NCBI RefSeq assembly: GCF_007751715.1
Contig: NZ_CP036292.1
Span: 6,207,339 to 6,271,338 of the forward strand
Length of the DNA: 64,000 nt
Direction of reading: 5' to 3'
From: Rosistilla oblonga
Lineage (GTDB): Bacteria; Planctomycetota; Planctomycetia; Pirellulales; Pirellulaceae
In this document: piece after piece, positions 38,203 to 47,146 of the stretch
Position numbering within the stretch: position 1 is the stretch's first letter
Layout: each line of letters opens with the position of its first letter
Translations under genes and position numbers: made by a program
Notes under the pieces: model-generated
Database searches by the model: none
What the model saw: the letters and a program-made list of their open reading frames with translations, nothing else
Told to the model about the DNA's origin: nothing

Positions 38203-40242
38203 ATGGACCGCAAAGCGCTTGGACAGCGGCATTTCACCGAACCCATGATGCAATTGTCCGAGTCCCTAAAGGCGGCGATCGGAAGTCAGGATTGGCAGGA
38301 ATTTAACCCCGAGCCACTCGTTCACTACTATCAGGCGATGTTCGCCGAACGCCTGCCCGAACTGATCGACCAGGCGATGGACGACAGCGAGATCGCCGAT
38401 CTCGAATCCGACCAGGTTCATTGCTTTGGTCTGCTGATGTTGCGCGACATGTTCCGTCGCTTCCACAAACAGCTCCGCCCCGATACCGCCGACGGCAAAT
38501 GGGTCGATCCGCTTTTCCGCCAGATCGCCGACAAACATGAACTGCCCCCCGAAGCGCTCGTCGACGACGGCAAGCCTTACGACGTCAAAGATCCCAATGC
38601 ACCGTGGGCCGGATCGCTCGGGGCGCTGATGGGATTGCCCGGCAGCGAAATCGTCCGCGCCCAAGGCAGATCGCTGCAAACGGTTCAGAAGCAGACAGCA
38701 AATCGCCCTTCGCAATCCGAAGCCTCCGCGGCGACAGCGGCCACTCCCGCGTTGGCCGATAGCGATGAGATCGAATACCGCCGAGCTGGCTTTTTCAGCT
38801 CCGCCCCACCCTGGATGGTCAGCAGTCTCATCCATGGACTGGTCCTCCTGATGCTGGCTCTGGTCACCCTGGACCCTGTCGAAATTGCAAAAAATGTGCT
38901 CACCGTCACCCCGACCGATGAGGCCGGGCAAGAGATGGAAGAGTTTTCGCTGGAGCAGATCGAGCCCGATTCGATGGAGGAGGAGATGATCGAAGAACCT
39001 GTCATCTCGCCACCCACCACCGTGCAAGCTGTCGAAGCGATCGAAGTCGAAACGCCCGACGCGGTGCTGATGGTCGGGACCGAGATGCCCGACATGATCG
39101 ATGCGATCGCGCCGATGGATGCGTTGACTCAATCGTTGACCTCCGCGATGGAAGCGACCACCGAATTCTCGGCCCGCAGCACCGACATGAAAAAGGAACT
39201 GCTGAAGAAATACGGCGGCAGCGAAGCGACCGAAGCCGCTGTCACCAAGGCCTTGGAATGGTTCCAAAGACACCAGTTACCCAACGGAGCGTGGAACCTG
39301 CACCACAACATCGCCTGTGGTAACAAGTGTGGAAACCCAGGGGATGAAAAGGCAAAAGACAGCTTCAACGGCGCGACCGCGTTGGCGCTGCTGCCATTCC
39401 TCGGCGCCGGCCAGACCCACATGCAAGGCAAATACAAAGGCACTGTCCACCGCGGCCTGCAGTTCATCGCGGGGAACATGAAAGTCAAAAACCAAGGCGG
39501 CCTGATCACCGGGGACTGTCGCGACGGTTCGGGAACGATGTATTCGCACGGGTTGTGCGCGATCGTACTGTGCGAAGCTTATGCGATGACCGAGGATCCG
39601 GCGCTAGCAAAGCCAGCTCAAGCGGCGCTGAACTACATCGCGTTTACGCAAAACAAAACCGGTGGCGGTTGGCGTTACACCCCCGGGCAAGAAGGGGATA
39701 CGTCGGTTGTTGGATGGATGGTGATGGCACTCAAGAGCGGTCACATGGGGCACCTGGTTGTTCCGCCCAACACCGTCCGCGGCGCGTCGCTGTTCCTCGA
39801 TCGCGTCTCGGCCGACAATGGAGTCTATTACGGCTACACCGCTCCGCAGAAGAAGCCTTCGACAACAGCCGTCGGACTGCTGTGCCGGATGTATCTGGGC
39901 TGGGATAAGGAACACCCCTCGCTGAAAAAGGGAGTCGACTATCTGGCCAAAATCGGACTCAACAAGAACGATGCCTACCACAACTACTACTCTGCTCAAG
40001 TCCTTCGCCAATACGGCGGCCCGCAGTGGGACGCGTTTAATAAAGAGATGAGCGAGTGGCTGGTCGAAACGCAGGAATCCCAGGGGCACGCCATCGGCAG
40101 CTGGTACTTTAAGAGCGGTCACACCGGCGGGCGCGGTGGCCGATTGGCGATCACCGCCCTTTGCACGATGACTCTGGAAGTCTATTACCGCCACCTGCCA
40201 CTGTACGCCGAAGCGGCTGCGGAAGACGATTTCCCCCTCTAA
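38203..40242 (+). CDS. Squalene-cyclase/prenyltransferase-repeat membrane protein
   Basis: 679 aa. Residues 1-200 are soluble and probably cytoplasmic. A single helix lies at about 204-223 (WMVSSLIHGLVLLMLALV). A Glu/Met/Asp-rich linker follows (240-330), then an alpha/alpha-toroid domain with repeats of the squalene-cyclase/terpenoid-cyclase type (for example EWFQRHQLPNGAWNLHH; GLQFIAGNMKVKNQGG; ALNYIAFTQNKTGGGWRY; LAKIGLNKNDAYHNYYSAQV). Such toroids in planctomycetes are usually exported binding or unknown-function proteins and not true cyclases; the catalytic DXDD motif was not seen. The periplasmic repeat domain may bind a ligand or a protein. Confidence 0.8.
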   Translation: MDRKALGQRHFTEPMMQLSESLKAAIGSQDWQEFNPEPLVHYYQAMFAERLPELIDQAMDDSEIADLESDQVHCFGLLMLRDMFRRFHKQLRPDTADGKWVDPLFRQIADKHELPPEALVDDGKPYDVKDPNAPWAGSLGALMGLPGSEIVRAQGRSLQTVQKQTANRPSQSEASAATAATPALADSDEIEYRRAGFFSSAPPWMVSSLIHGLVLLMLALVTLDPVEIAKNVLTVTPTDEAGQEMEEFSLEQIEPDSMEEEMIEEPVISPPTTVQAVEAIEVETPDAVLMVGTEMPDMIDAIAPMDALTQSLTSAMEATTEFSARSTDMKKELLKKYGGSEATEAAVTKALEWFQRHQLPNGAWNLHHNIACGNKCGNPGDEKAKDSFNGATALALLPFLGAGQTHMQGKYKGTVHRGLQFIAGNMKVKNQGGLITGDCRDGSGTMYSHGLCAIVLCEAYAMTEDPALAKPAQAALNYIAFTQNKTGGGWRYTPGQEGDTSVVGWMVMALKSGHMGHLVVPPNTVRGASLFLDRVSADNGVYYGYTAPQKKPSTTAVGLLCRMYLGWDKEHPSLKKGVDYLAKIGLNKNDAYHNYYSAQVLRQYGGPQWDAFNKEMSEWLVETQESQGHAIGSWYFKSGHTGGRGGRLAITALCTMTLEVYYRHLPLYAEAAAEDDFPL

Positions 40243-40439
40243 AACCCCTGCCCGGCCACCTCAAACCGGCTCGCGTAGCATCGATTACGCAAGTGTTGGA
40301 CGCTAGCGTTTATATTTGCTGAAGAGTGTTACCCAGCAAACCCGATTTACGCAAATATTCGGAATCGTCTGCGCAGCTGCGCTGTGCCGTTCCCGCCGCA
40401 GCGTCGGTTTTGAGAGTCACGTCGTTTGGGTCCTGAGAT

Positions 40440-41222
40440 ATGTCATATCACGAATATTGGCGTTTGCATCGGCTGCCGTTTGGTCAGGTCAATGGACGCG
40501 AGGATTTCTACGAAGGCACCAGCCAACGCGAGGCGATCGCGCGACTTCGATTCCTGGTCGGCAATGCCCGTTCGGTCGGGCTGCTGATCGGCGGCCCCGG
40601 ATCGGGCCGCAGCTCGCTGTTGCGGCACGTCAGCCGCAACGTGTTGTGGAGCGGAGCGATCGTCGACACGGTCCTGGTTTCGGGCCGCTGCGATTCACAA
40701 GCCGATTGGCTGCACCAACTCTCGACAACCCTGTGCGCCGATCCGACGTTGCACAGCAGCGACGCCTGGCGTCGGATCTGCGATACGATCGACGCCGCTA
40801 GCCGCCAGGATGTCTACACCTGTCTGCTGGTCGACGACGCAACCAACCTAGTCGCCGAATCGATCAGTTCGTTGATCAATCGCTCGCGTCACGTGACCGC
40901 CGTATTGGCTTGCAATACGGAGACCGCCGGCGGCTTGGTTCATCGCATCGGTGGCTGTCCGCTGCGGATCGATCTACCACATTGGGCGCTTTCGGATTCC
41001 GCCGGTTTTATCCGTCAGAGCATTGCCGATTCGGGAGGCGAACCCGAACTGTTCAACGATGCAGCGATCGTCCGCTTGCACGAATTGAGCGAAGGCCGCG
41101 TGGCAACTCTCGCCCGCCTAGCGGAACTGTCGCTGCTAGCTGGTGCCGGATCTCGAGCCACGCAGATCACACCCGAGATCGTCGAAGCGATCCAGGACGA
41201 GATGCTGGTCGCTGCGGCTTAA
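40440..41222 (+). CDS. ExeA/GspA-like AAA ATPase
   Basis: 260-aa ATPase of the AAA_22/ExeA type. The opening MSYHEYWRLHRLPFGQ is the usual N-terminus of these proteins, followed by a Walker A of GGPGSGRSS (51-59; Arg where Lys is normal), a Walker B-like CLLVDDATNL (130-139), and a C-terminal helical lid (LSEGRVATLARLAELSLLAG). The Walker A lysine is replaced by arginine, so nucleotide hydrolysis may be reduced. Relatives work with type II secretion or pilus machinery or in transposition; no such genes are adjacent. Start ATG 40440. Confidence 0.85.
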   Translation: MSYHEYWRLHRLPFGQVNGREDFYEGTSQREAIARLRFLVGNARSVGLLIGGPGSGRSSLLRHVSRNVLWSGAIVDTVLVSGRCDSQADWLHQLSTTLCADPTLHSSDAWRRICDTIDAASRQDVYTCLLVDDATNLVAESISSLINRSRHVTAVLACNTETAGGLVHRIGGCPLRIDLPHWALSDSAGFIRQSIADSGGEPELFNDAAIVRLHELSEGRVATLARLAELSLLAGAGSRATQITPEIVEAIQDEMLVAAA

Positions 41223-41225
41223 TTG

Positions 41226-41243
41226 CGTCGCCAGAACGCGACG
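41226..41243. terminator. Weak convergent hairpin
   Basis: CGTCGC (41226-41231) can pair with GCGACG (41238-41243) around CAGAAC, in the gap between the converging ATPase and fabH genes. No U-run follows on either strand, so it is at best a weak terminator. Confidence 0.25.
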
Positions 41244-41276
41244 TTAGAAAAAGTCGACTCGCTTAGGTCGACGCGG

Positions 41277-42356
41277 TTACCAGCGGAGGACTGCGGTTCC
41301 CCAGGCTAGCCCGGCGCCAAAACCGCACAGCAGCGCGTGTTGTCCACGCTCGATCTTGCCCGCTCGCACCGCTTCGTCCAACGCCAGCGGAATGCTCGCC
41401 GCGCTGGTATTTCCATAGCGATCGACGTTCACAAAAACGCTCTCGCGATGAACGCCCAGATCGGAAACTGCTGAATCGATGATCCGTTGATTCGCTTGGT
41501 GCAGGATGATCAGATTCAGATCATCGGGGCCCATGCCCAGTTCGTTCAAGACGTCGATCGAACTCTCCGCCACCACGCGCACGGCCCACTTAAAGACAGC
41601 CCGGCCATCCATCCACAGGTAGTGTCGTCCCTCGTTAAACGCATCGGGGACCAACGGCGTTCGCGAACCGCCGGCGGGTATGCACAACATCTTGCCGCCG
41701 CAGCCTTCGCTGCCCAAGGTGTATTTCAACAGGCCCGCCCCTTCGGGCTTATCGGGAACCAACAACACTGCCCCAGCGCCGTCGCCAAACAGCGGGTAGG
41801 TCTTGGGGTCGTGCGGGTTGATCGTGCGGCTCATCAGGTCGGCGCCAACAACCAACACCTTCTTGGCGTTCCCCGCGGCAACAAATTGAGATCCCGTCAC
41901 CATCGCGTACATGAAACCGGCACACGCGGCGTTGACGTCCATCGCCGGAGCTGTCGCTCCCAAACGCCGTTGCAGATGACACGCGGCCGACGGTGTTGGA
42001 TGATCGGGAGTCATCGTGGCGACCAAAATCATGTCGACTTCCGAAGCGTCGACTCCCGCGTCTTTCAAGCACCGCGAGGCAGCTTCGTACGCCATGTCGC
42101 TGGTCGCTTCGTCGGGTCGTGCTTTGCGGCGTTCACGGATCCCCGTCCGCTTGATGATCCATTCGCTATCGCAACCCAAGCTAGCCAGATCGTCGTTAGT
42201 GACGATCTCAGCGGGGGCGTAGGAGCCGGTCGAAGCCACACGGACTCCCAACGCTTGTCCAAGCCGACTGCGGCCGCCAGTCTGGGTCAGCGGTGCCGAG
42301 CCGCGGTTCGATGCGGAGCGTGTTCCAGCGGAAGAAGATTCGGTAATCTGTGACAT
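41277..42356 (-). CDS. fabH: 3-oxoacyl-ACP synthase III (FabH)
   Basis: Condensing enzyme that starts fatty-acid synthesis by joining acyl-CoA to malonyl-ACP. 359 aa from ATG 42356 (MSQITESS), with about 30 extra N-terminal residues compared with E. coli FabH. The catalytic triad is complete: Cys145 in NAACAGFMYAM, His286 in ILHQANQR and Asn316 in VDRYGNTSAAS. The frame is open 180 bp further upstream, but that part is poor protein sequence. No fab or plsX genes are adjacent, so it may serve a side pathway. It is divergent from the OsmC gene. Confidence 0.93.
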   Translation of the reverse strand: MSQITESSSAGTRSASNRGSAPLTQTGGRSRLGQALGVRVASTGSYAPAEIVTNDDLASLGCDSEWIIKRTGIRERRKARPDEATSDMAYEAASRCLKDAGVDASEVDMILVATMTPDHPTPSAACHLQRRLGATAPAMDVNAACAGFMYAMVTGSQFVAAGNAKKVLVVGADLMSRTINPHDPKTYPLFGDGAGAVLLVPDKPEGAGLLKYTLGSEGCGGKMLCIPAGGSRTPLVPDAFNEGRHYLWMDGRAVFKWAVRVVAESSIDVLNELGMGPDDLNLIILHQANQRIIDSAVSDLGVHRESVFVNVDRYGNTSAASIPLALDEAVRAGKIERGQHALLCGFGAGLAWGTAVLRW

Positions 42357-42538
42357 TCGATAAGACGCCGATAGCAAACGCGAACAAAAAAGGCAGCAAT
42401 TCCAATGCGGCTTGCTGGCCTGGACCGTCCCTATAATACACGAATTTGACGATTTGCGGCAGACGGACATCCGCGACGGCGACAATCCGCTCCGCGAACC
42501 CGCCGACTTGTGCTCGATGTCCGCGCCGACGTACATTC

Positions 42539-42550
42539 GAAAACGTTTTC
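42539..42550. promoter_or_regulatory. Palindromic operator candidate, copy 1
   Basis: GAAAACGTTTTC is a perfect 12-bp palindrome with the central CG typical of LacI-family operators. It is followed by AATCCCGAAGCGG. It lies 183 bp upstream of the fabH start and 182 bp upstream of the OsmC start. Confidence 0.5.
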
Positions 42551-42609
42551 AATCCCGAAGCGGATGGAGGTTGGTACCAAGGCAATCGCGGCGAACCAGG
42601 CTCCTATAT

Positions 42610-42621
42610 GAAAACGTTTTC
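42610..42621. promoter_or_regulatory. Palindromic operator candidate, copy 2
   Basis: Second identical GAAAACGTTTTC, 71 bp from the first, followed by the similar CGATCCCGAGCGG. The shared flank extends the match to about 25 bp. The 71-bp spacing is close to seven helical turns, so a looping repressor is conceivable. Confidence 0.5.
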
Positions 42622-42731
42622 CGATCCCGAGCGGTCTGGCACACGCAGCCCATGTGAGCGCTGCGGTCCAGCTTCTCGATTCGAGTACGTTTCCCCCCAT
42701 TCCCCCCAAGCGATGTTCCGGAGTTTATCCA

Positions 42732-43142
42732 GTGGTTGAGATCAAAGTGGAGTATCAAGGCGGGCTGCGATGCCACGCAGTTCACGGCCCCAGCGGCTGC
42801 CAATTGTCGACCGACGCCCCTGTCGATAACCACGGCCGCGGCGAATCCTTTTCCCCCACCGACCTCGTCGCCACCGCACTGGGGACATGCGTCAGCACCA
42901 TCATGGGCATCTATGCCGACCGCCACGAACTGGATCTGACCGGAATGAAGGTTCGCGTCGAAAAGCACATGTCGGCCGACCTGCCGCGGCGAATCATGCG
43001 TCTGCCGGTCGAAGTCCATGTTCCGATCGCGCTGGAAGACCGCCATCGCACAGCGATCGAAGCCGCCGCGGGACTCTGCCCCGTCCACCAGAGCCTACGC
43101 GCCGACATCGAAGCACCGCTCGTCTTCCACTACCCCGCCTGA
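42732..43142 (+). CDS. OsmC/Ohr-family protein
   Basis: 136-aa peroxiredoxin-like protein that typically reduces organic hydroperoxides with a pair of cysteines. The two family cysteines are in ALGTCVSTIMG and GLCPVHQSL. The N-terminal beta strand VEIKVEYQGGLRCHAVHG and the SFSPTDLVATA helix are typical. GTG 42732 was chosen because CCGGAG lies upstream and the family N-terminus begins there; a GTG 78 bp upstream opens the same frame. The preceding double palindrome suggests repressor control. Confidence 0.88.
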   Translation: MVEIKVEYQGGLRCHAVHGPSGCQLSTDAPVDNHGRGESFSPTDLVATALGTCVSTIMGIYADRHELDLTGMKVRVEKHMSADLPRRIMRLPVEVHVPIALEDRHRTAIEAAAGLCPVHQSLRADIEAPLVFHYPA

Positions 43143-43222
43143 GCAAGCGGAAGGCAGATCGGAAGCCGGAGAGAATGCCAGCCGACGAGCCAACTTGCGA
43201 TCCACCAAGTTAGCCCGCCACT

Positions 43223-43278
43223 TCCCTCGCCCGCGCAGCGAGGGAGGGTCGAAAAACGAGCGTTTAGCAAGTTTTTCG
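43223..43278. repeat. REP-like double hairpin element
   Basis: TCCCTCGC (43223-43230) pairs with GCGAGGGA (43238-43245) over a 7-base loop, then CGAAAAAC (43250-43257) pairs with GTTTTTCG (43271-43278) over 13 bases. The layout resembles intergenic palindromes I associate with Rhodopirellula-type genomes. It lies between the converging OsmC and FecR-like genes and could also stop transcription. Confidence 0.5.
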
Positions 43279-43330
43279 GGGATGGCCTTCCTCAACGTCA
43301 TCACAGAAGGTGAAGCGAAAAACTCTGCAG

Positions 43331-45766
43331 CTATCGCTCCAGAACCGACAGCGGCGTCGGCGGCTCTTCCCATCGCAGGTCTTTCGCCGCCAACTTGGTA
43401 TCCCATTTCTTCGCCGCTGCGGCGCGGCGCGGCCCCGTCTCCTGAGGCCGGAAGCTGAGCGTCGTGCCGGTGATCGCGCGAAGATTTTCCAACGCGAGCA
43501 CCCGCTTTGCCAACGCGGCATCGTTGAGCGCTTCGATCAGAGCAAAGTCGTCGCCGCCGGCAAGCTGCTCGGGCGAAAAGCCCCACAGCAAGCGGTACAG
43601 CCCCGGTGCTCGAGCGGCATCCATTCGGACGATCGAATCGCGCAGATCGGTCGCAAATCGCCCGCCGCGATCCAATCGCGACTGAACCGCAACAAAGTGC
43701 TCCTGCCAATGAGACTTCTGGGCATCGTTCTCGAAGATCCCCTTGGTGCCGAAGTAGACGTCGGAAACTCCCAGAGCCAACAACGACCGGGCTGCCAGCG
43801 AAGCGACTTCGGCACGCCGGAATCCAACCGCCTCACGCAGCGAGATCTCGATAGTTTTTGTCGCGTCGATCAACTCCAACAACCCCTTCTGCGACAGGCT
43901 GTCGATCGAAACCGCGTTCGCTTCGGGAGCCTCTGCCCAATCCGGCAGATCGGAGACATCATTGGTTGCATCCGCTGTCCCAACCCGACTCCAACGAACC
44001 GGTGCCGACAACGGAATACTTTCGCCATCGGCGACCGCCCAGCCAACAGTCCCCTCGAGAACCTGCAGCGCCACAACGGGCTGGATCGATTCGGCCACTT
44101 CAGGATCTGCCCCCGGAGCGCGGAATGCCGTGACCTGAATCGCCGCTTTCGATTCGGCAGTCGGCAGGTGCAACGTCGCTTCCTGGCCAGCGAGATTCAA
44201 ATGGATCGTCGCGCCGGGCGTCGCCGATTCAAACAGAAACCGTCCGTATTCGAGATCGATCACGGCGTCCGAATCACTCTTCGCATCAAACGAAAACTCC
44301 GCCGCTCCCACGCTGGTCAATACGACCCCATCGGACAATAAAATCCGGCTTCGGAAAGTCGGTAGGTTCACCAACGCCCTGCCCGACAAACCGCCCGACT
44401 CTTTCGTCACGCGATCCCAGCCCGCATCGGACCGCTGGATCAAAAGCGTGTTCTCCGATTCCAGCACGCCAAAAGGTTCCGCCGCCTCGGAAGCCGGCGG
44501 AGCCGCCGGATCGATCGTCGCGGCGGGTTCCATCGCTGGCTCAAGCGCCGGAGCGGCCGCCGGAGCGGTCGTCGCGACCGCCGCCGGTTCCTCTGCGGGA
44601 TTCGCGGGTTCGGCCGGCATCGCAACATCGGAACCTGCCGTCGGCGCGGCCGTTGGATTTGCGGTGGTCGTCGCTGCGGGCGTCTCCGCCGCGGCAGGGG
44701 CAGGCGACGCAGCAGCCGGAACCGCTGCCGCCGGCTCGCTCGGTTCGGGCGTCGTCGGCATCAGATCGGTCGGCTCGGGAGCGGTCGCTGGCTTTGGTTC
44801 GCTCGCAACCGGTGCTGCCGGTTCGCTAGAATCCGCGGCAGCATTGGCCGGCGGAACTTCGGCCCCCGATGGATCCGCTCCCGTTGCGGCAGCCGACGGC
44901 TTCACCGGGTCGGTCACAGCAACAGCTGCTGGCTCTTCACCATCGGCATCGAAGCTGGCAGCCGGCTGGTCTTCGCGAGCGACCTGCAGCGGGTCGCCGA
45001 CCGTATACTCCTCCGTCTGATCCGAGGCCAACCGCGAGACTGGCTGAAACGCTTTGGCGATGATAAACAGCAGCACCGCGCACAATCCGAGAGTCATCAG
45101 CCAGGGGATGATCCGCGAAGGTCGTCCCGCTCGCAGGTATTCGGGAACGTCGGGGCGTCGGGGGGAGAGCCCCGGTGGATGACCGTTGGCAGCCGAAGCC
45201 GCGGCGGCGCCCGACCGGAACGGAACCGCAACCGTCTCCGCCGAATCGATCTCCTGCGCCGTTCCACTCTCCACGGCAGCCGCCTCGCCCGCGGGCAGAT
45301 CCAACGAAACGACGGAAGCCGCAGCCAACGAGGAGCCTGCGGGGCTGATCACCGTCGCATCGCCAGCCCCAGCCGCTGCTGCCGCTTGAGAAAGCTGGTA
45401 GATCCGGTCGCGCAACCCATGCGGAACCAACGCCGGTCGCGACAAGACCAGAGTCAGGATCTGATGGCACGCGGCGGCTTCGGACATGTGCACGTCCGAT
45501 TCCAACAGCACCCGCTCAACTTCCGGAATCCGCTCGCCCGGCAGAACGCTGTCCAAATATTCGGCGATCGTATTGGCGTCTTCGATCGGATGAACCGCCC
45601 CTACAGCAGGTGCTCCGAGATCGGTCCGTTGGATCGACGCCTTGATCTTGTCGGCTAATTGCGTCGCGTAGGGACTGTCGCGCAGCTTCGCCGAAAGCGC
45701 TTCGTTCGCCTCCTCGGGCAAAACGTGATCCAGATATGCCAACAGAGTACGAACAGTCAAACGCAT
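43331..45766 (-). CDS. Membrane protein with FecR-like domain and Ala/Pro-rich linker (811 aa)
   Basis: N-terminal soluble region (1-215) with two similar helical segments (LLAYLDHVLPEEANEAL; IAEYLDSVLPGERIPEVERV), a membrane helix at about 218-239 (IIPWLMTLGLCAVLLFIIAK), a long Ala/Pro/Glu/Thr low-complexity linker (265-430), a FecR-like beta domain (about 465-575, ILLSDGVVLTSVGAAEFSFD, LEYGRFLFES) and a helical C-terminus (to 811). The N-terminus therefore faces the cytoplasm and the FecR-like part the periplasm. The arrangement recalls anti-sigma-factor sensors, but no sigma factor gene is adjacent. I recognise no named family; it looks planctomycete-specific. Confidence 0.75.
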   Translation of the reverse strand: MRLTVRTLLAYLDHVLPEEANEALSAKLRDSPYATQLADKIKASIQRTDLGAPAVGAVHPIEDANTIAEYLDSVLPGERIPEVERVLLESDVHMSEAAACHQILTLVLSRPALVPHGLRDRIYQLSQAAAAAGAGDATVISPAGSSLAAASVVSLDLPAGEAAAVESGTAQEIDSAETVAVPFRSGAAAASAANGHPPGLSPRRPDVPEYLRAGRPSRIIPWLMTLGLCAVLLFIIAKAFQPVSRLASDQTEEYTVGDPLQVAREDQPAASFDADGEEPAAVAVTDPVKPSAAATGADPSGAEVPPANAAADSSEPAAPVASEPKPATAPEPTDLMPTTPEPSEPAAAVPAAASPAPAAAETPAATTTANPTAAPTAGSDVAMPAEPANPAEEPAAVATTAPAAAPALEPAMEPAATIDPAAPPASEAAEPFGVLESENTLLIQRSDAGWDRVTKESGGLSGRALVNLPTFRSRILLSDGVVLTSVGAAEFSFDAKSDSDAVIDLEYGRFLFESATPGATIHLNLAGQEATLHLPTAESKAAIQVTAFRAPGADPEVAESIQPVVALQVLEGTVGWAVADGESIPLSAPVRWSRVGTADATNDVSDLPDWAEAPEANAVSIDSLSQKGLLELIDATKTIEISLREAVGFRRAEVASLAARSLLALGVSDVYFGTKGIFENDAQKSHWQEHFVAVQSRLDRGGRFATDLRDSIVRMDAARAPGLYRLLWGFSPEQLAGGDDFALIEALNDAALAKRVLALENLRAITGTTLSFRPQETGPRRAAAAKKWDTKLAAKDLRWEEPPTPLSVLER

Positions 45767-45973
45767 GGAAGAGATTCCCGATGAAGCAAGCAGTTGTCAC
45801 GGCGACCGCTGAACAAGTTCTAAGCGGCCCCAGAGAAACCATCGGGCGATCGATCGCAACCGAGGCTCCCCATTAATAGTTAGTGGGCCGCGGAGGCTGC
45901 GTCCGTACAAGAATCTTAGAAATTCAGCGAAATCGCACGTTCGATCGGGTTTCGCCCGGCGACGCTTGCAAAA

Positions 45974-46957
45974 TCAAGCAGCCTGCTTTGCCGCCATCCG
46001 ATCCATTCGTCGCTGAATCTTCTCGGGAACGTCACGCCAACGGCGGTGCATCCACCAATATTGCTCGGGACTTAGAGCGATCGCCTTCTCCAGCCGCTCG
46101 TTGTACCAACAGGTCAGCTCGGTCACGCCCCCCAGCTCCGGACCGGCTTCGCGCGGATCGGCGACGCCGTTGCAACCGATCTCGAATTGCATCGGGCCGG
46201 TCGTCCGGCGGGAGTAGAATACTGCCATCGGAGCGTCGTTGGCTAAGGTAAACAGCGCCAGCGCCTTGTGGCACGACGTCGGTTTGCCGAAGAAGTTGAC
46301 CCAACAACCGCGGGCGCCGGCAAACTGGTCGGCTACCAGCGAGAGCGTGCCGTTGGATTCCAGATGCTGTTGGATGATGTCGGCCGAGCCCTCTTTGTCG
46401 ACAAGCATCTGGCCGTGCATGCCGCGGAACTGGGTGATGTAACGATGCAGGAAGCGGTTGTCCAACGGCCGCGCGACGGTCATCGTCGGGATCCCAAACA
46501 GTCCGGTCGCGTAGCCGCCGATCTCAAAATTGCCGTAATGTCCGCTGACCAAGACCATCGGCCGGCCTTCCAGAAACGGCCGCAGGAAGATGCCCGAGGT
46601 AGGGAAATCGAGCATCTGCCGCCAATTGGAAAGGTGCAAGCGACGACGCGACCATGCGATTTCGCAAGCCATCATCACCAGGTGAGCCCACATTTGGCGA
46701 CGCGTCTCATTAATTTGCTGGTCGCTAGCGTTGGGAGATGCGATCCGTAGATTGGTGTCGATAATCCGCCGGCGGATCTGTAAAACGTCCGAAACCAGAT
46801 AGGCCAAGCCGTTGCAAACCGGCTGCATCCGCTGGACCGAGAGCGTTTGGATGACGGCAAACAGCGTCCGCACCAAGAGATAGACGGCAAAATCGATAGC
46901 GGTCTGCTTGTTCACGCGACGTCGAATCCTTTTCCTTGCCAAATTCATCCGCCCCAT
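45974..46957 (-). CDS. LpxL/HtrB-type lysophospholipid/lipid A acyltransferase
   Basis: 327-aa membrane-bound acyltransferase of the lauroyl/myristoyl family that adds a secondary acyl chain to lipid A or a similar lipid. It has an N-terminal hydrophobic anchor (AVYLLVRTLFAVIQT), the catalytic HxxxxE motif in VSGHYGNFEIGG, and the typical C-terminal YWWMHRRW. ATG 46957 is used; the ATG three codons later has GGGG upstream and is equally likely. It agrees with an LPS-bearing cell, as does LptD at 58.7 kb. It is divergent from the uridylyltransferase gene. Confidence 0.92.
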   Translation of the reverse strand: MGRMNLARKRIRRRVNKQTAIDFAVYLLVRTLFAVIQTLSVQRMQPVCNGLAYLVSDVLQIRRRIIDTNLRIASPNASDQQINETRRQMWAHLVMMACEIAWSRRRLHLSNWRQMLDFPTSGIFLRPFLEGRPMVLVSGHYGNFEIGGYATGLFGIPTMTVARPLDNRFLHRYITQFRGMHGQMLVDKEGSADIIQQHLESNGTLSLVADQFAGARGCWVNFFGKPTSCHKALALFTLANDAPMAVFYSRRTTGPMQFEIGCNGVADPREAGPELGGVTELTCWYNERLEKAIALSPEQYWWMHRRWRDVPEKIQRRMDRMAAKQAA

Positions 46958-47146
46958 CGGAGCAGCTTTTGTCGGTCCTTGTATGTCGGCCCATTGTGTC
47001 AGGACATTCCCCAGCCGAAAAGATCAGTCGGTCCCCCGCGGCCGATCGACTCGCTCTGTCGGGGTATCCCCGGTGTTCACTGGCCTGCGGGCATGGCAAG
47101 ATACTCGCCATTCCCAGTCCCCTCCTTTCCAAAGCTCGTCGCAGAT

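Larger units (their letters stand above)
42357..42731. promoter_or_regulatory. Divergent intergenic region, fabH / OsmC gene
   Basis: 375 bp without a convincing gene. It holds a TATAAT (42432-42437) and two copies of a 12-bp palindrome listed separately. Transcription in both directions probably starts here. Confidence 0.5.
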
